Source: Acidobacteriaceae bacterium (GTDB lineage Bacteria; Acidobacteriota; Terriglobia; Terriglobales; Acidobacteriaceae). From it: DNA of 64,000 nt. The notes beneath the pieces are model-generated. The model did no database searches. It was not told where the DNA came from and worked only from the letters and a program-made list of their open reading frames with translations. Both the position numbers and the translations under genes were made by a program. The stretch lies in contig JASHNW010000042.1 of NCBI GenBank assembly GCA_030041435.1, positions 94,569 through 158,568 of the forward strand, in the 5' to 3' direction. Position 1 is the stretch's first letter; every line of letters starts with the position of its first letter. This document shows positions 1 through 8,402 of the stretch, one piece after another.

Positions 1-23
1 TCGTCCATGTCGTCGCGGTTCAC
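1..23 (-). CDS. 5' end of a gene coupled to the ECF sigma factor (partial)
   Basis: A GTG codon overlaps the TGA stop of the sigma-factor gene (GTGA overlap) and opens a frame reading M-N-R-D-D-M-D before the window ends. Such four-base overlaps are typical of translational coupling. Sigma factors of this type are often followed by a membrane anti-sigma factor (DUF1109/NrsF group), so that is the likely identity, but only seven codons are visible and the product is inferred from position only. An ATG four codons further in is an alternative start. Confidence 0.4.
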
Positions 24-535
24 CGGCTTCTGACTCCGGGGCGCAGCAGGTCGCGCAACCTGTCATAGGCCCTATGGACTTTTTGCTTTACCGATCCGAC
101 CGTCGAGGCGGTTGCGCGAGCCACCTCTTCAATTGTCATACCGGAGATTTTGAGCATCACGATTACTTCGCGCTGGCTGGGGGGAAGCTTGGCCAAAATG
201 GCGTGGAGGTCGAGTCCCTCGCGGGAAACGCGTGGGTCATGGGTTGGCGGTTCCGGCAGCAGATCCATGGGCTGCTCGCGAAACTCGATGCGGCGGATTC
301 TGCGGCCGGCATCGAGACGGACATGCCGCGCAATGGCGAAGACCCAGGGACGCAGGGGGGCGCCAGGCCGATACGTGTGACGGCCGCGATGAATGCGCAT
401 CCAGGTCTCCTGTGTGAGGTCCTCAGCCAGGCTGCGGCTTGCGCCCTGAGCCAGAAAATAGCGCAGCAGCAGGGGTGTGAGCCTCTCAATGAGAGCCCCT
501 GCGGCGACCTCATCGCCGAGCTGATAGCCGCACAT
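20..535 (-). CDS. ECF-family RNA polymerase sigma factor
   Basis: Group IV sigma factor that directs RNA polymerase to a stress or envelope regulon. Region 2 shows LAEDLTQETWMRIHR followed by a -10-recognition segment with PWVFAIARH. Region 4 shows LPPSQREVIVMLKISGMT and a helix-turn-helix ending in GSVKQKVHRAYDRL. The ATG at 535 has a GGAG eight bases upstream and gives 171 aa, a normal ECF length. The frame stays open to a GTG at 661, and the residues just upstream (ELEPL) look like the start of the region 1.2/2 helix, so a slightly earlier start is possible. The downstream gene overlaps by four bases and is probably its anti-sigma factor. Confidence 0.9.
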   Translation of the reverse strand: MCGYQLGDEVAAGALIERLTPLLLRYFLAQGASRSLAEDLTQETWMRIHRGRHTYRPGAPLRPWVFAIARHVRLDAGRRIRRIEFREQPMDLLPEPPTHDPRVSREGLDLHAILAKLPPSQREVIVMLKISGMTIEEVARATASTVGSVKQKVHRAYDRLRDLLRPGVRSR

Positions 536-701
536 TAACGGCTCCAGCTCGGGATGCGGCGCGGTTTCGTCTGCTTGAATCGGTGTTCCGATATGCTCCT
601 GCACCTGCACGAAGAGAGAATGAGTCCCAAGGTTACATGGATGTTTGGGCGCGCGGCGCACGCTGCGCGGGAAAGACTGCGCCGCAGGAACGAGGCAGCG
701 A

Positions 702-713
702 CCAATTAATTGG
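702..713. promoter_or_regulatory. 12-bp AT-rich palindrome CCAATTAATTGG
   Basis: A perfect palindrome in an otherwise GC-rich spacer between the sigma-factor gene and the stop of the beta-propeller gene. It lies upstream of the sigma-factor start on the minus strand and could be an operator. No cognate regulator can be named. Confidence 0.25.
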
Positions 714-729
714 CGAACCGGGCCACGAA

Positions 730-1749
730 CTAATTATCCGGGCGCGATATGGCGACACCATTGGCAGCGCCGGCGATGGTGACCACGGAGAGCGGCGTGA
801 GATTGCCGTCGGGATCGACGCTGAAGTTTGTGAGGTGAGAAATGGAACCGGCGCCATCGATCACAGCCGCAAGGCCGGCGCGATAGGTAATGTCCGTCGG
901 GTCGCCCTGGAACGTCGCGGCCACAGCTGCATCCTGAATGATTTTCTGCCCATGGACGACATAGCGGGAGACGCTCATGCTGGGCGAATTGGACGAGAAG
1001 AGGTACGGACCGTCCAGAGCCAGCCAGCAGGGAGCGCTCTGCGTACCCGATCCGGTGGTGGTGAGGACCGCGTCGTTGCGCACGAGACTGATTTCGTTGG
1101 CATGGGCGATGGTGACGTACGCCTCGTTGTCACGGGTCACCAGGCCGAAGGGAGTATTCACGTTCGAAGGAATATTGGAGACCATCGCCGGGGTTCCGGT
1201 GACGGCGCCGTCCGCGGTCAGATTGACGGTTTCGATCGCGTTGCTCTTCTCAGTAAGGATGAGCTGAGTGGCGAGCACGCCGACCTGGGCCGCGGAGCCG
1301 TCGCCGATGAGGAGGCTGGCGACGCCATCCGCAGTGGGACTGATGCCGAAGTCCCAGATGGCATGGGATTCGATGCTGGTGGCTCCGAGGATGTAGAGAT
1401 GATTGTGGCCGAAGGCGACGCTGACCGGGCCGGAGACGCTGGAAACGATCTGATCGCGCGTGAAGGCGTCGTCGCGGCGGCGGAAGATGGAAACGTCGGT
1501 CGAGCCGAAGTTGACGACGGCCAGCCGGTCGCGATCCTGCGCGATGCCGCCGGCATTGCCGCTGACTCCACCTTTACCGCCGGTAGCGACGGTCTGGAGC
1601 AGCTTGCCGGCGGTGTTGTAGACCAGCAGGTCATTCGTTGCGGCATTCGAGGCGGTTACGACGAGGGTTTGCTGCTGCCTCTGCTGGGCACCCGCACCGA
1701 ATGCCATCCCGCACAGAAGCGCGGCACAGACGTAGTGGACGATCTTCAT
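730..1749 (-). CDS. secreted beta-propeller protein (lactonase / YncE-like)
   Basis: 339 aa with an N-terminal signal peptide (KIVHYVCAALLCGMAFGAGAQ, cleavage near AGA-Q). The mature part is a series of repeats with the pattern value-phrase-GN-x-hydrophobic (for example LLVYNTAGKLLQTVATGG and VAFGHNHLYILG), as in seven-bladed lactonase/YncE-type propellers. The role is probably extracytoplasmic binding or an enzymatic scaffold; no catalytic residue set can be assigned. A purine-rich AAAGGGGGA lies eight to ten bases before the ATG. It stands alone between the sigma gene and the caspase operon, on the same strand as both. Confidence 0.7.
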   Translation of the reverse strand: MKIVHYVCAALLCGMAFGAGAQQRQQQTLVVTASNAATNDLLVYNTAGKLLQTVATGGKGGVSGNAGGIAQDRDRLAVVNFGSTDVSIFRRRDDAFTRDQIVSSVSGPVSVAFGHNHLYILGATSIESHAIWDFGISPTADGVASLLIGDGSAAQVGVLATQLILTEKSNAIETVNLTADGAVTGTPAMVSNIPSNVNTPFGLVTRDNEAYVTIAHANEISLVRNDAVLTTTGSGTQSAPCWLALDGPYLFSSNSPSMSVSRYVVHGQKIIQDAAVAATFQGDPTDITYRAGLAAVIDGAGSISHLTNFSVDPDGNLTPLSVVTIAGAANGVAISRPDN

Positions 1750-1920
1750 GTTCTTTTCCCCCTTTGTCGGTCGTTGCCATCCGGCCTCGGCGCGTGGTCC
1801 CCGGGGTGCCTCAGCCGCGGGTCGGGATGGTTCAATGCAGGTTCGATCCAGGCGGGAGAAAAGTCACGGTGCCGGGTGATTTTTTTGTGGAATTCTGTTG
1901 GGCGGCTGCCGGGATTTGCG

Positions 1921-3246
1921 TTATTTGCTCGAGCGCGAGGGATGAGAGGGGGTGGCCGCGGGAGGAGTTTTCTGGCTGGCGGCCTGGACGCCTCCGCCGG
2001 GGGTGAGGCCGAGGGCGAAGTCGGCGTCGTCGGAGCTGCGGCTCATGACGGGGTGCTGGCCGAGGTCCTCGCCGTCCTTCCGGCCGTCGGCGGCGACCTG
2101 TTGCGAGACCTGCTGCGCAACCTGGGCGTACACCTGGCTGAGCGGGGTATCGCCCTTGCCGTTTTTGAGAGCCTGGAGCAGGTACCAGGTAAAGTAGCCG
2201 TGGTGGAGCTGGTCGCTCTCGAGCGATTCCTCATTCGAACTGGCTGCGGACATGACGATGCGGCCGGTTCCCTGGCTCATGCGATCGAGCATTGAGGACG
2301 ATGGGGCGACGTTGGCCATGCCGGCGCCCATGAGGCGGGAGCTGTTGGTGACCGCGCCTCCGCTGTAGCAGGTATCGAGGATGACCGCGGTGCGCAGGGC
2401 CTTCATGCGCGAGGCGACGGCGTTGGCAAGGTCGACCATGGGATAGGCAGTGGCGTAGAGGGCGTCTTCATTGGGCTTGTCGACGTTATCGATTTCAGTG
2501 TCGTAGGTGACGAGATAGTTGACGCCGCCCACGGAGTCGAGCTCGCGCGGGGAGCCGTGCGACGCGAAATAGATGACGACCATGTCGCTGGGCTGTGCGT
2601 GGCGGGCGATCCAGTTGAGCTCTTCCTTGATGTTCTTCGTGGTGGCCTGGCTGTCGGTGAGCAGGTGGACGTTGGCCGAGGGAAAGCGGCCGATGGCGGG
2701 ATCGGTGAGGGCGGCGGCAAAGGCGGTGGCGTCGACGGTGGTGTAGCTGAGGGCGGGAATGGCACGGTCGCTGAAGTGGCTGATGCCGATAACGAGCGCC
2801 CATTTCTGCTGGACGGGGCCGGAGGCGGCGGGCTGGGCGGACGGGCTCGACGGATTCGGCTGGGGCGCGGAAGCGGTGAGGCCGCGACGTCCAGGAGGCG
2901 TGGCGAAGACGAACGGGTTGAGGCTTTCGCGCATGGCCTCGGAGCCGAACATCTGTGCTTTGGTGAGCGAGTACTGGGCGAGATTTTCGTGGCCGAGGCG
3001 GTGCTCGACGAGGCTGCGATAGTACCAGGCATCGCCGAGCTCGCTGCAGGTGGCGACGGCGTGCTTGAGAAGCTGGAGGGCATCGTCAAAAGCGTCGTCG
3101 CTGCTGGAGGGCGTGACGCGCTCGAGGGCCTGCACGACGAGGTCGCGGCCGGCACCGCAGCGGTCGTCCTGCGCGTGGGCGCAGGCGCAGGCGAGGGTGG
3201 CCAGCAAGGCCAGCCCCGCTGCCCGGCATCGCAGAGCAGGGATCAT
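1921..3246 (-). CDS. exported caspase-family (peptidase C14) protein
   Basis: 441 aa. A signal peptide (AGLALLATLACACAHAQ) is followed by a short helical TPR-like segment (about residues 35-105), a Pro/Ser/Ala linker (115-145) and a caspase-fold domain (148-400). The caspase beta-strand opening reads WALVIGISHF. The catalytic dyad is visible as H230 in IYFASHGSP and C293 in VILDTCYSGG, both intact, so it should be an active cysteine protease. The C-terminus is a low-complexity Ser/Pro/Ala tail. Its start overlaps the stop of the upstream TPR gene by four bases (ATGA), so the two are co-translated. Bacterial caspase homologues are often intracellular; export here is notable. Confidence 0.88.
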   Translation of the reverse strand: MIPALRCRAAGLALLATLACACAHAQDDRCGAGRDLVVQALERVTPSSSDDAFDDALQLLKHAVATCSELGDAWYYRSLVEHRLGHENLAQYSLTKAQMFGSEAMRESLNPFVFATPPGRRGLTASAPQPNPSSPSAQPAASGPVQQKWALVIGISHFSDRAIPALSYTTVDATAFAAALTDPAIGRFPSANVHLLTDSQATTKNIKEELNWIARHAQPSDMVVIYFASHGSPRELDSVGGVNYLVTYDTEIDNVDKPNEDALYATAYPMVDLANAVASRMKALRTAVILDTCYSGGAVTNSSRLMGAGMANVAPSSSMLDRMSQGTGRIVMSAASSNEESLESDQLHHGYFTWYLLQALKNGKGDTPLSQVYAQVAQQVSQQVAADGRKDGEDLGQHPVMSRSSDDADFALGLTPGGGVQAASQKTPPAATPSHPSRSSK

Positions 3247-4541
3247 TTGCCGCTGGTCAGCTCCTTTGCCCAGCGTTCCTTCATGGCGTGCAGCACGGTC
3301 GTGCTGACGCCGTCGGCCTTCAGCTGGTTCTGGGCGGCCAGGCTCAGATCGAAGTCGACTGCCCTGGCGACGCGCACGGTCTGGGCGATGGTGGCGTCGT
3401 CCACACCCGCCTTGACCATGGCGACGATCTGAGCATTATTCAGGCCGTGCGCGGCAGAAGCGGGAGGATCGGCCGCAGGAACGGAGCGAGCCAGCGCAGC
3501 GGGGGTGGGCGGCGGAGGCGTGCTGACCGCAACCGTGGGCGGGGGCGCGTTCTGCTCATCTTCCAGTTTTTTGTAGTGTGCGATGGCCGTCTCGATGCGC
3601 TTTTGCGGACCGAGGAAATACTTCTCGCTGGATTTTGCGTCGATGGCCTTGCCGTAGTCGATGGCCGCCTGATCGAGGAACTTGAGAGCAGTCTTCGCAT
3701 CCGAGGCCTGGTAGCCCAGGGCTTCGTACGCCACGCCGGTGTTATTGAGCCGGTAGGCATCATCCTCTTTTTTGGGCAGCTCGGGCGCGGTCTCAAAGGT
3801 CTCCATGGCGCGTTCCCATAAGCCCGCTTCCGCTTCCTTGTCGCCTTCCTCGATGGCTCCCTTGTCTTTGGCGAGATAGACCTGGATGGACTCCGTGGTG
3901 TTCACGATCTGTTCCGCCATCTGCTGGACGGCGTCGTCGAGCAGCTTCGAGCGCAGCTCGGAATCCGTAGGCGGCTTGTTCTGCTCGTCGTCGGTGCCGG
4001 AACTGCCCTTGAGACGATGGAAGGGATTCGTCATCGTCTTCATGATGCCCTGCGACATATTGTTCCCGGAGCTGTCGAACTCCTGATCGTATTTGACGGA
4101 GATGTTGTCGGAGCCGAGCATGCGGCCATCGCCGGCTTTCGCCTGGAAGGAGACGTTGAGCGAGCCGGTGATGCGGATGAGGTTTTGCGCCGGGATCGAA
4201 CCCATGGCGGGCTGCCTGGTGACGATGGGCGCCGGGTGCGAATAGTCGGTGATCTGGCAGGTGACGGTGACGGCCGGAGAGGTCTCATCGTCGCGGAGCT
4301 GCGGATCGTCCTTAAGCAGCTCGGTTTCGAGCAGGGCACCGAGATCTTTCGCAAGATCGGCCTGATCCGCGTGACCGGTGACCTGCACACGGATGGTGTT
4401 GCCAGGAAGAACCATCAGAGCCGGCAGCTTGCGCTCGAGCGTGACGGTAGTCTTTGCCATGCCAAAGCCCTGAGCACAGAGCGGCTGGACTGCTGCCGCG
4501 AGGCCCAGGACCGCTGCGAAACCAATCATGCGCCGAATCAT
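3243..4541 (-). CDS. exported TPR-repeat protein, partner of the caspase-like protein
   Basis: 432 aa with a signal peptide (MIGFAAVLGLAAAVQPLCAQ). The N-terminal half is an all-beta-looking domain with VTVTCQITDYSH. The middle holds TPR-like helices (WERAMETFETAPELPK, NNTGVAYEALGYQ). Near the end is a conserved-looking module, IVAMVKAGVDDATIAQ followed by AVDFDLSLAAQNQLKADGVS, a pattern I associate with many uncharacterised acidobacterial secreted proteins. There is a GAGGAG ribosome site before the ATG. It is the middle gene of a three-gene operon, 34 bp after the Tat protein and overlapping the caspase gene. No enzymatic function is visible; a scaffold or regulatory role is inferred. Confidence 0.7.
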   Translation of the reverse strand: MIRRMIGFAAVLGLAAAVQPLCAQGFGMAKTTVTLERKLPALMVLPGNTIRVQVTGHADQADLAKDLGALLETELLKDDPQLRDDETSPAVTVTCQITDYSHPAPIVTRQPAMGSIPAQNLIRITGSLNVSFQAKAGDGRMLGSDNISVKYDQEFDSSGNNMSQGIMKTMTNPFHRLKGSSGTDDEQNKPPTDSELRSKLLDDAVQQMAEQIVNTTESIQVYLAKDKGAIEEGDKEAEAGLWERAMETFETAPELPKKEDDAYRLNNTGVAYEALGYQASDAKTALKFLDQAAIDYGKAIDAKSSEKYFLGPQKRIETAIAHYKKLEDEQNAPPPTVAVSTPPPPTPAALARSVPAADPPASAAHGLNNAQIVAMVKAGVDDATIAQTVRVARAVDFDLSLAAQNQLKADGVSTTVLHAMKERWAKELTSGK

Positions 4542-4575
4542 TGGAGTACTCCTCGGAAAATTCAGGGGCCCGGTA

Positions 4576-5697
4576 CTAATGCGACTTCCCGCCGCTTTTC
4601 GATTTGGAGCTTTCGCCGTTCTCGTGACCGGGACGGGTATCGTCTGGCTGCGGTTCGCCGTACTGCACCATGGGGCTGATGCTCATGTGCATGGTGATGT
4701 AGCTGATGTCGGGCTCCGCCTTTTCGGCCGTCTCGTAGACGGAGCTGGTGGAGGGCGCATCGACGGGCACCATGTAGCCGTTGGAAAGCTTCATCTTGCT
4801 GAGATACGGCTTGAGATCGTCGGTATGCGCCTGGGGAACGAGGACGTAGTCGCCCTGGGGGACATTGATGCCGATGGTGGAGTCGGCCTTCTGGCGGGCC
4901 ATCTGCGTGGCGTAAGCGGGCTGCGGACGCGCCTGGAAAAGAAACGTGGAGCGGTTGGCCAGCACGCCGTACAGCTTGCTGAAGCCGGCCAGCGCCGTGG
5001 TGCTGATGGCGGGAAGGCCGAGCACCGGAGCGACCGCGGAGGCGTCATTCACCAGAGTCTTAATGACGGTGAAGAACGCAGATTCCTTGTGCACCATGGA
5101 AACGTTGACGGCGAGATGGCCGAAACCGCCGGGGAGCAGGATTTTCTGCATGTTCTGCGCGGAGGAGGAGGGGTCGAAGCTGAGATTCTGCAGCGGGGGC
5201 AGCTTGCCGCCCTGATCAGGAAAGATGCCGGCGAGAGCCATCCACGCGAGGGGATCGATCATATTGAACATTTCCTTGCCCTGGAGCATGTCGATGCGCA
5301 GCTGGGCGGACTGAAGCTGTTCGAACCTGGCGCGGTCGTCGCTGGAGAGGCGAATGCCGCCTACAGTCATGCTGACGGCAACGTCTCCGGGATAGTCGGG
5401 CAAGTCGGTGGCGGGAATCTGATCGGCGTAGCGCAGCCCCTCGGTGCCGAAATGGAGGAAGTTCACCTGGCGATCGGCGTCGGTGCCCGGCGGATGGTGA
5501 CCGAGAAGACCACGCTCGTGGGTGGGAGCGGCAAGAAAGCTGCCCCAAAAGGCCGAGGCGTTCCCGGCGCCGGGCTCCACGGTATCGTCGTCGAGGGCGG
5601 CCGCGAGGGCGGCGGCGGTATCGGGTTTTGCCAGCAGGCCGGCCAGGGCTCCCGATGCCGCCAGCTCACTGAGGAATGACCTTCGCGAGATAGTCAC
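4576..5697 (-). CDS. Tat-exported hypothetical protein, first gene of the caspase operon
   Basis: 373 aa from a GTG start preceded by AGAGG at good spacing. The frame is open upstream to 5832, but that part runs through a dispersed repeat and is not believed. The N-terminus carries a twin-arginine motif (SRRSFLSELAASGALAG), predicting export of a folded protein. The rest contains segments such as VNFLHFGTEGLRYADQIP and YVLVPQAHTDDLKPYL, which I cannot assign to a family. The C-terminus is hydrophilic (SSKSKSGGKSH). It is 34 bp upstream of the TPR gene and likely the first gene of a tat-tpr-caspase transcript. Confidence 0.65.
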   Translation of the reverse strand: MTISRRSFLSELAASGALAGLLAKPDTAAALAAALDDDTVEPGAGNASAFWGSFLAAPTHERGLLGHHPPGTDADRQVNFLHFGTEGLRYADQIPATDLPDYPGDVAVSMTVGGIRLSSDDRARFEQLQSAQLRIDMLQGKEMFNMIDPLAWMALAGIFPDQGGKLPPLQNLSFDPSSSAQNMQKILLPGGFGHLAVNVSMVHKESAFFTVIKTLVNDASAVAPVLGLPAISTTALAGFSKLYGVLANRSTFLFQARPQPAYATQMARQKADSTIGINVPQGDYVLVPQAHTDDLKPYLSKMKLSNGYMVPVDAPSTSSVYETAEKAEPDISYITMHMSISPMVQYGEPQPDDTRPGHENGESSKSKSGGKSH

Positions 5698-5734
5698 GGA
5701 TGTGCCTCTTTCGTGGACCGAGGACCACACTTCG

Positions 5735-5845
5735 AGCAGTTTCGGTATACACGCAGACTTTTTGAGGCAGGGACAGGGTGGCTTTTTTCTGATCAAAAAG
5801 CCACTTGAGCATGTGCCTTCGGTCGACACCAATTCCGAAACTGCT
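5735..5845. repeat. dispersed palindromic element, copy A (about 111 bp)
   Basis: Bounded by AGCAGTTTCGG on the left and its exact reverse complement CCGAAACTGCT on the right. Inside is a second inverted repeat, GGTGGCTTTTT facing AAAAAGCCAC around TCTGATC. A second copy at 14825-14936 is about 88% identical by eye. No ORF is carried. It resembles a MITE- or REP-type non-autonomous element or a mobile RNA hairpin. It lies just upstream of the Tat-protein gene. Confidence 0.75.
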
Positions 5846-6085
5846 ATAGGGGCCTGAGCGAAGTGAGCTTATTGGGGGAGCAACATCATAGCAATTCCGC
5901 TGTGACCCCAGTCACTAATTTTTTTAACCGGCCGGCAATGCTGAGGATGCCCGACCAGCCAGTGCTTGCCCGCTCAGACACTGACCGAGTGCGGTTGTTG
6001 CGTGGGTGACGTTGATGTGATGAAACGAGTCAGGGAGCAACGAGGGGGCGGGTGACATCCGGCCTGCGGGCGCGGCGGAGACGGA
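5846..6085. other. spacer with no recognisable gene
   Basis: Together with the adjacent palindromic element this forms a 388-base region without a coding sequence between the Tat-protein start and the diguanylate cyclase stop. I see only a short T-rich tract (CACTAATTTTTTTAACC); no convincing promoter or terminator. Confidence 0.5.
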
Positions 6086-7573
6086 TCAGCGAAACGCAGC
6101 GACCTCGACGCGATTGCGGCCTTTGCGTTTGGCATCGTAGAGGGCGTCGTCGGCGGCATTGACGAGATCGGTGGGGGACATGACGGGACCGGGAACCACG
6201 GTGGCAACGCCGCCGCTGAGGGTGACCTTGCCGGTGGGGCTGGCGGCGTGGGAGAAGGCGAGCTCTTCGACTTTGCGGCGTAGGTTTTCGGCCACGGCGA
6301 AGGCTCCCTCGGCAGCAGTGTCGGGCAGGACGATGCCAAACTCCTCGCCGCCGAAGCGGGCCACGAGGTCGGCGGGGCGGCGGGCCGATTCCTTCATGCA
6401 GACAGCGATCTTTCGGAGGCATTCATCGCCGGCAAGGTGGCCGTAGCGGTCATTGAAGGCCTTGAAGTAGTCGGCGTCGAAGAGGATGAGACTGAGCGCG
6501 GATTCGCCGCGCAGGGCGCGCTCCCACTCGTTCTCCAGGGCCTCGTCGAAGCGGCGGCGGTTGGCGACCTGGGTGAGGGAATCGAGGGAGGCCAGCATCT
6601 CGAGGGAGGCGGCCAGGGTGCGATAGCGAGATTCACTCTCGCGCAGGCGACGGCTGGTGCGCTGCAGATCGGCGAGCACCACGCCGACGACGCTGAAGGA
6701 GAGCACCGCGGTGGCGAGGAACATCTGCAACATAAGGATGCGGTGCTCCAGGCCGGGATCGACCCGAGACAGGGGGCGGAGGTGGGGGCCGATGGTGAAG
6801 GCGGTGCCGATGGCGGCGACAACGCAGCAGCCGAGGGCTCCGCCGCTGAGGCCCAGCCGGACGACGAGAAAGAGGAGCGGCGGCAGGATGAGAAAGAAGA
6901 GCGCGAACTCCGAACGCGAGAAGATCAGCGTGGTGGCGGCGGCGATGACGACGAGGTAGAGGAGGGTATGGTACAGCCGGCCGCGGCCGAAGAGCTCCCA
7001 GGTGTCGCGGCGGGCGAGACCCAGCACGAGGGGGGGAATGACGGACATGCCGAGAGCACTGGGCGGGAACCAGCGCAGCGAGACCATCATGCTGCTGCCA
7101 ACGAGCCAGTGCAGGATGAGCCCGGCGGCGAAGCTGGCGACGAGGGGGCCGAGCAGCACGGCAAAGGCGACAAACTGCAGCAGCTGCAGCTGTTCGGTCA
7201 GATCGACGCCGTCGCGGAGCGCAAAACCCACGCCGTAGGCGGCGATGGCGCTCTCGCCAATGTCGCAGGCAGAGAGGGTGAAGACCTGGGAGAGAGGATC
7301 GTGGACGGCGAGGTGGGCAATGAGGTTGCCGACATAACCGGCGGCCAGCAGGAGAGGCCAGAGGCGGCGGCGGGAGGCGGCGGGCGAAGCCGAGGATGCA
7401 CGGTCAGGCGACGGCTGGCGGCCGGCCGCGTCGAGCAGCATGACCGACACCAGAGCGGCGTTGGCCCACCAGATGGCGGGCACGCGGCCATCTCCGCGGC
7501 CGGAGTAGAGGCCCAGCCACGCCAGGGCTGCGGTCAACAACACCACGCCCGCTACCTGGATACGGGTGCGCAT
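6086..7573 (-). CDS. membrane diguanylate cyclase (MASE1-like sensor + GGDEF)
   Basis: 495 aa. Residues 1-300 contain about eight hydrophobic segments with a MASE1-like pattern (WPLLLAAGYVGNLIAHL, then a stretch with GPLVASFAAGL). A short coiled segment (about 300-325) leads to a GGDEF domain (325-495). The active site is GGEEF at 408-412, a functional variant. An RxxD inhibitory c-di-GMP site is present at R399-D402 with the usual five-residue gap. It should convert two GTP to cyclic-di-GMP under an unknown membrane signal. It is monocistronic, with 388 and 152 bp of non-coding sequence on its two sides. Confidence 0.92.
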   Translation of the reverse strand: MRTRIQVAGVVLLTAALAWLGLYSGRGDGRVPAIWWANAALVSVMLLDAAGRQPSPDRASSASPAASRRRLWPLLLAAGYVGNLIAHLAVHDPLSQVFTLSACDIGESAIAAYGVGFALRDGVDLTEQLQLLQFVAFAVLLGPLVASFAAGLILHWLVGSSMMVSLRWFPPSALGMSVIPPLVLGLARRDTWELFGRGRLYHTLLYLVVIAAATTLIFSRSEFALFFLILPPLLFLVVRLGLSGGALGCCVVAAIGTAFTIGPHLRPLSRVDPGLEHRILMLQMFLATAVLSFSVVGVVLADLQRTSRRLRESESRYRTLAASLEMLASLDSLTQVANRRRFDEALENEWERALRGESALSLILFDADYFKAFNDRYGHLAGDECLRKIAVCMKESARRPADLVARFGGEEFGIVLPDTAAEGAFAVAENLRRKVEELAFSHAASPTGKVTLSGGVATVVPGPVMSPTDLVNAADDALYDAKRKGRNRVEVAAFR

Positions 7574-7725
7574 GAGGGCCTGCCTGAACCTCCGGGAACG
7601 GTGGACAACAAAGCAGCATGCGGGGGAAAGTTATCCCATAGTATCCGTCCGCGCCGGAAGCGGGCAACGAGAACTTGTTCGCCAACAGCAGCGGGAAGAG
7701 GCCAGCTCCGACTTTTGTGCCGGCA

Positions 7726-8202
7726 TTACGCGAGGCCGCCGGCCCGCTTCAGTTCAGCAATATCGAACTTCTTCATCTGCATCATGGCCGCCATGGCGCG
7801 CTCTCCGCCGGCGGCATCTTTGCCAGCCAGCAGCTCGCCGATGTTGGCAGGAACGACCTGCCAGGAGAGGCCGAACTTGTCTTTGAGCCACCCGCACTGA
7901 ACTTCCTCGCCGCCATCGGCGGTGAGTTTCGCCCACATTTCGTCGATCTCTGCCTGACTGTCGCAGGGAATGACGAAGGAGATGGCGTGGGTGAAGGTGT
8001 AGTGGGGACCGCCGTTGAGGGCAACAAACCTGATGCCGTCGATTTCGAACTCGATGGTGAGGACGGAGCCAGGCGGCAGCGGCCCGCCTTCGGGGGAGCG
8101 GAGGATGGATTCCAGTTTGGAGTTTTTGAAGACGGAGAGATAGAACGGCACGGCTTGTTCCGCGTTGTCGTTGAACCAGAGGAAGGGCTTAATTGGCTGC
8201 AT
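7726..8202 (-). CDS. VOC-family protein, PhnB / 3-demethylubiquinone methyltransferase-like
   Basis: 158 aa starting at the ATG preceded by GAGG. The frame is open upstream, but that part only translates a tandem DNA repeat. MQPIKPFLWFNDNAEQAV and FYLSVFKNSKLESILRS are the hallmark opening of PhnB-like glyoxalase/bleomycin-resistance fold proteins. FVALNGGPHYTFTHAISFV and WQVVPANIGELL complete the pattern. The metal-dependent substrate is unknown. It is the last gene of the small-enzyme run on this strand, about 200 bp after the DinB gene. Confidence 0.88.
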   Translation of the reverse strand: MQPIKPFLWFNDNAEQAVPFYLSVFKNSKLESILRSPEGGPLPPGSVLTIEFEIDGIRFVALNGGPHYTFTHAISFVIPCDSQAEIDEMWAKLTADGGEEVQCGWLKDKFGLSWQVVPANIGELLAGKDAAGGERAMAAMMQMKKFDIAELKRAGGLA

Positions 8203-8238
8203 CGAGATACCTCGCGGGAAAGTTAAATTCCGACTAGC

Positions 8239-8326
8239 TGAAAAGCGGTCAGGGATGAGACGGCCAGGTGAAAAGCGGTCAGGTAAGAAGCGGCCAGCGA
8301 TGAAACGGCCAGCAACAGCGGTCAGG
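8239..8326. repeat. degenerate tandem repeat, about 15-bp unit, six copies
   Basis: Successive copies of a unit resembling GCGGTCAGGGATGAA recur: the words GCGGTCAGG, ACGGCCAGG, GCGGTCAGG, GCGGCCAGC, ACGGCCAGC and GCGGTCAGG begin 13-15 bases apart. It lies in the spacer upstream of the VOC gene start on the minus strand. It might be a cluster of protein-binding sites or simple slippage. Confidence 0.65.
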
Positions 8327-8402
8327 CCGATCCAATCGTCGTTCGACTTTGCGAACGACTTTGATCCGGGCGGGCCCAACCGAGATTTGCCGTCCGCCCA
8401 CC

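Noticed and set aside
583..2295. 570-codon open frame on the plus strand
   Set aside because: Antisense shadow of the beta-propeller and caspase genes; composition is Gly/Arg/Asp-rich without domains, and the opposite strand has clear signal peptides and a catalytic dyad.
5698..5832. N-terminal extension of the Tat-exported protein
   Set aside because: It would run through the dispersed palindromic element and push the twin-arginine motif inside the protein.
8203..8379. N-terminal extension of the VOC protein
   Set aside because: It translates a tandem DNA repeat; the ATG at 8202 has GAGG and gives the normal family start.
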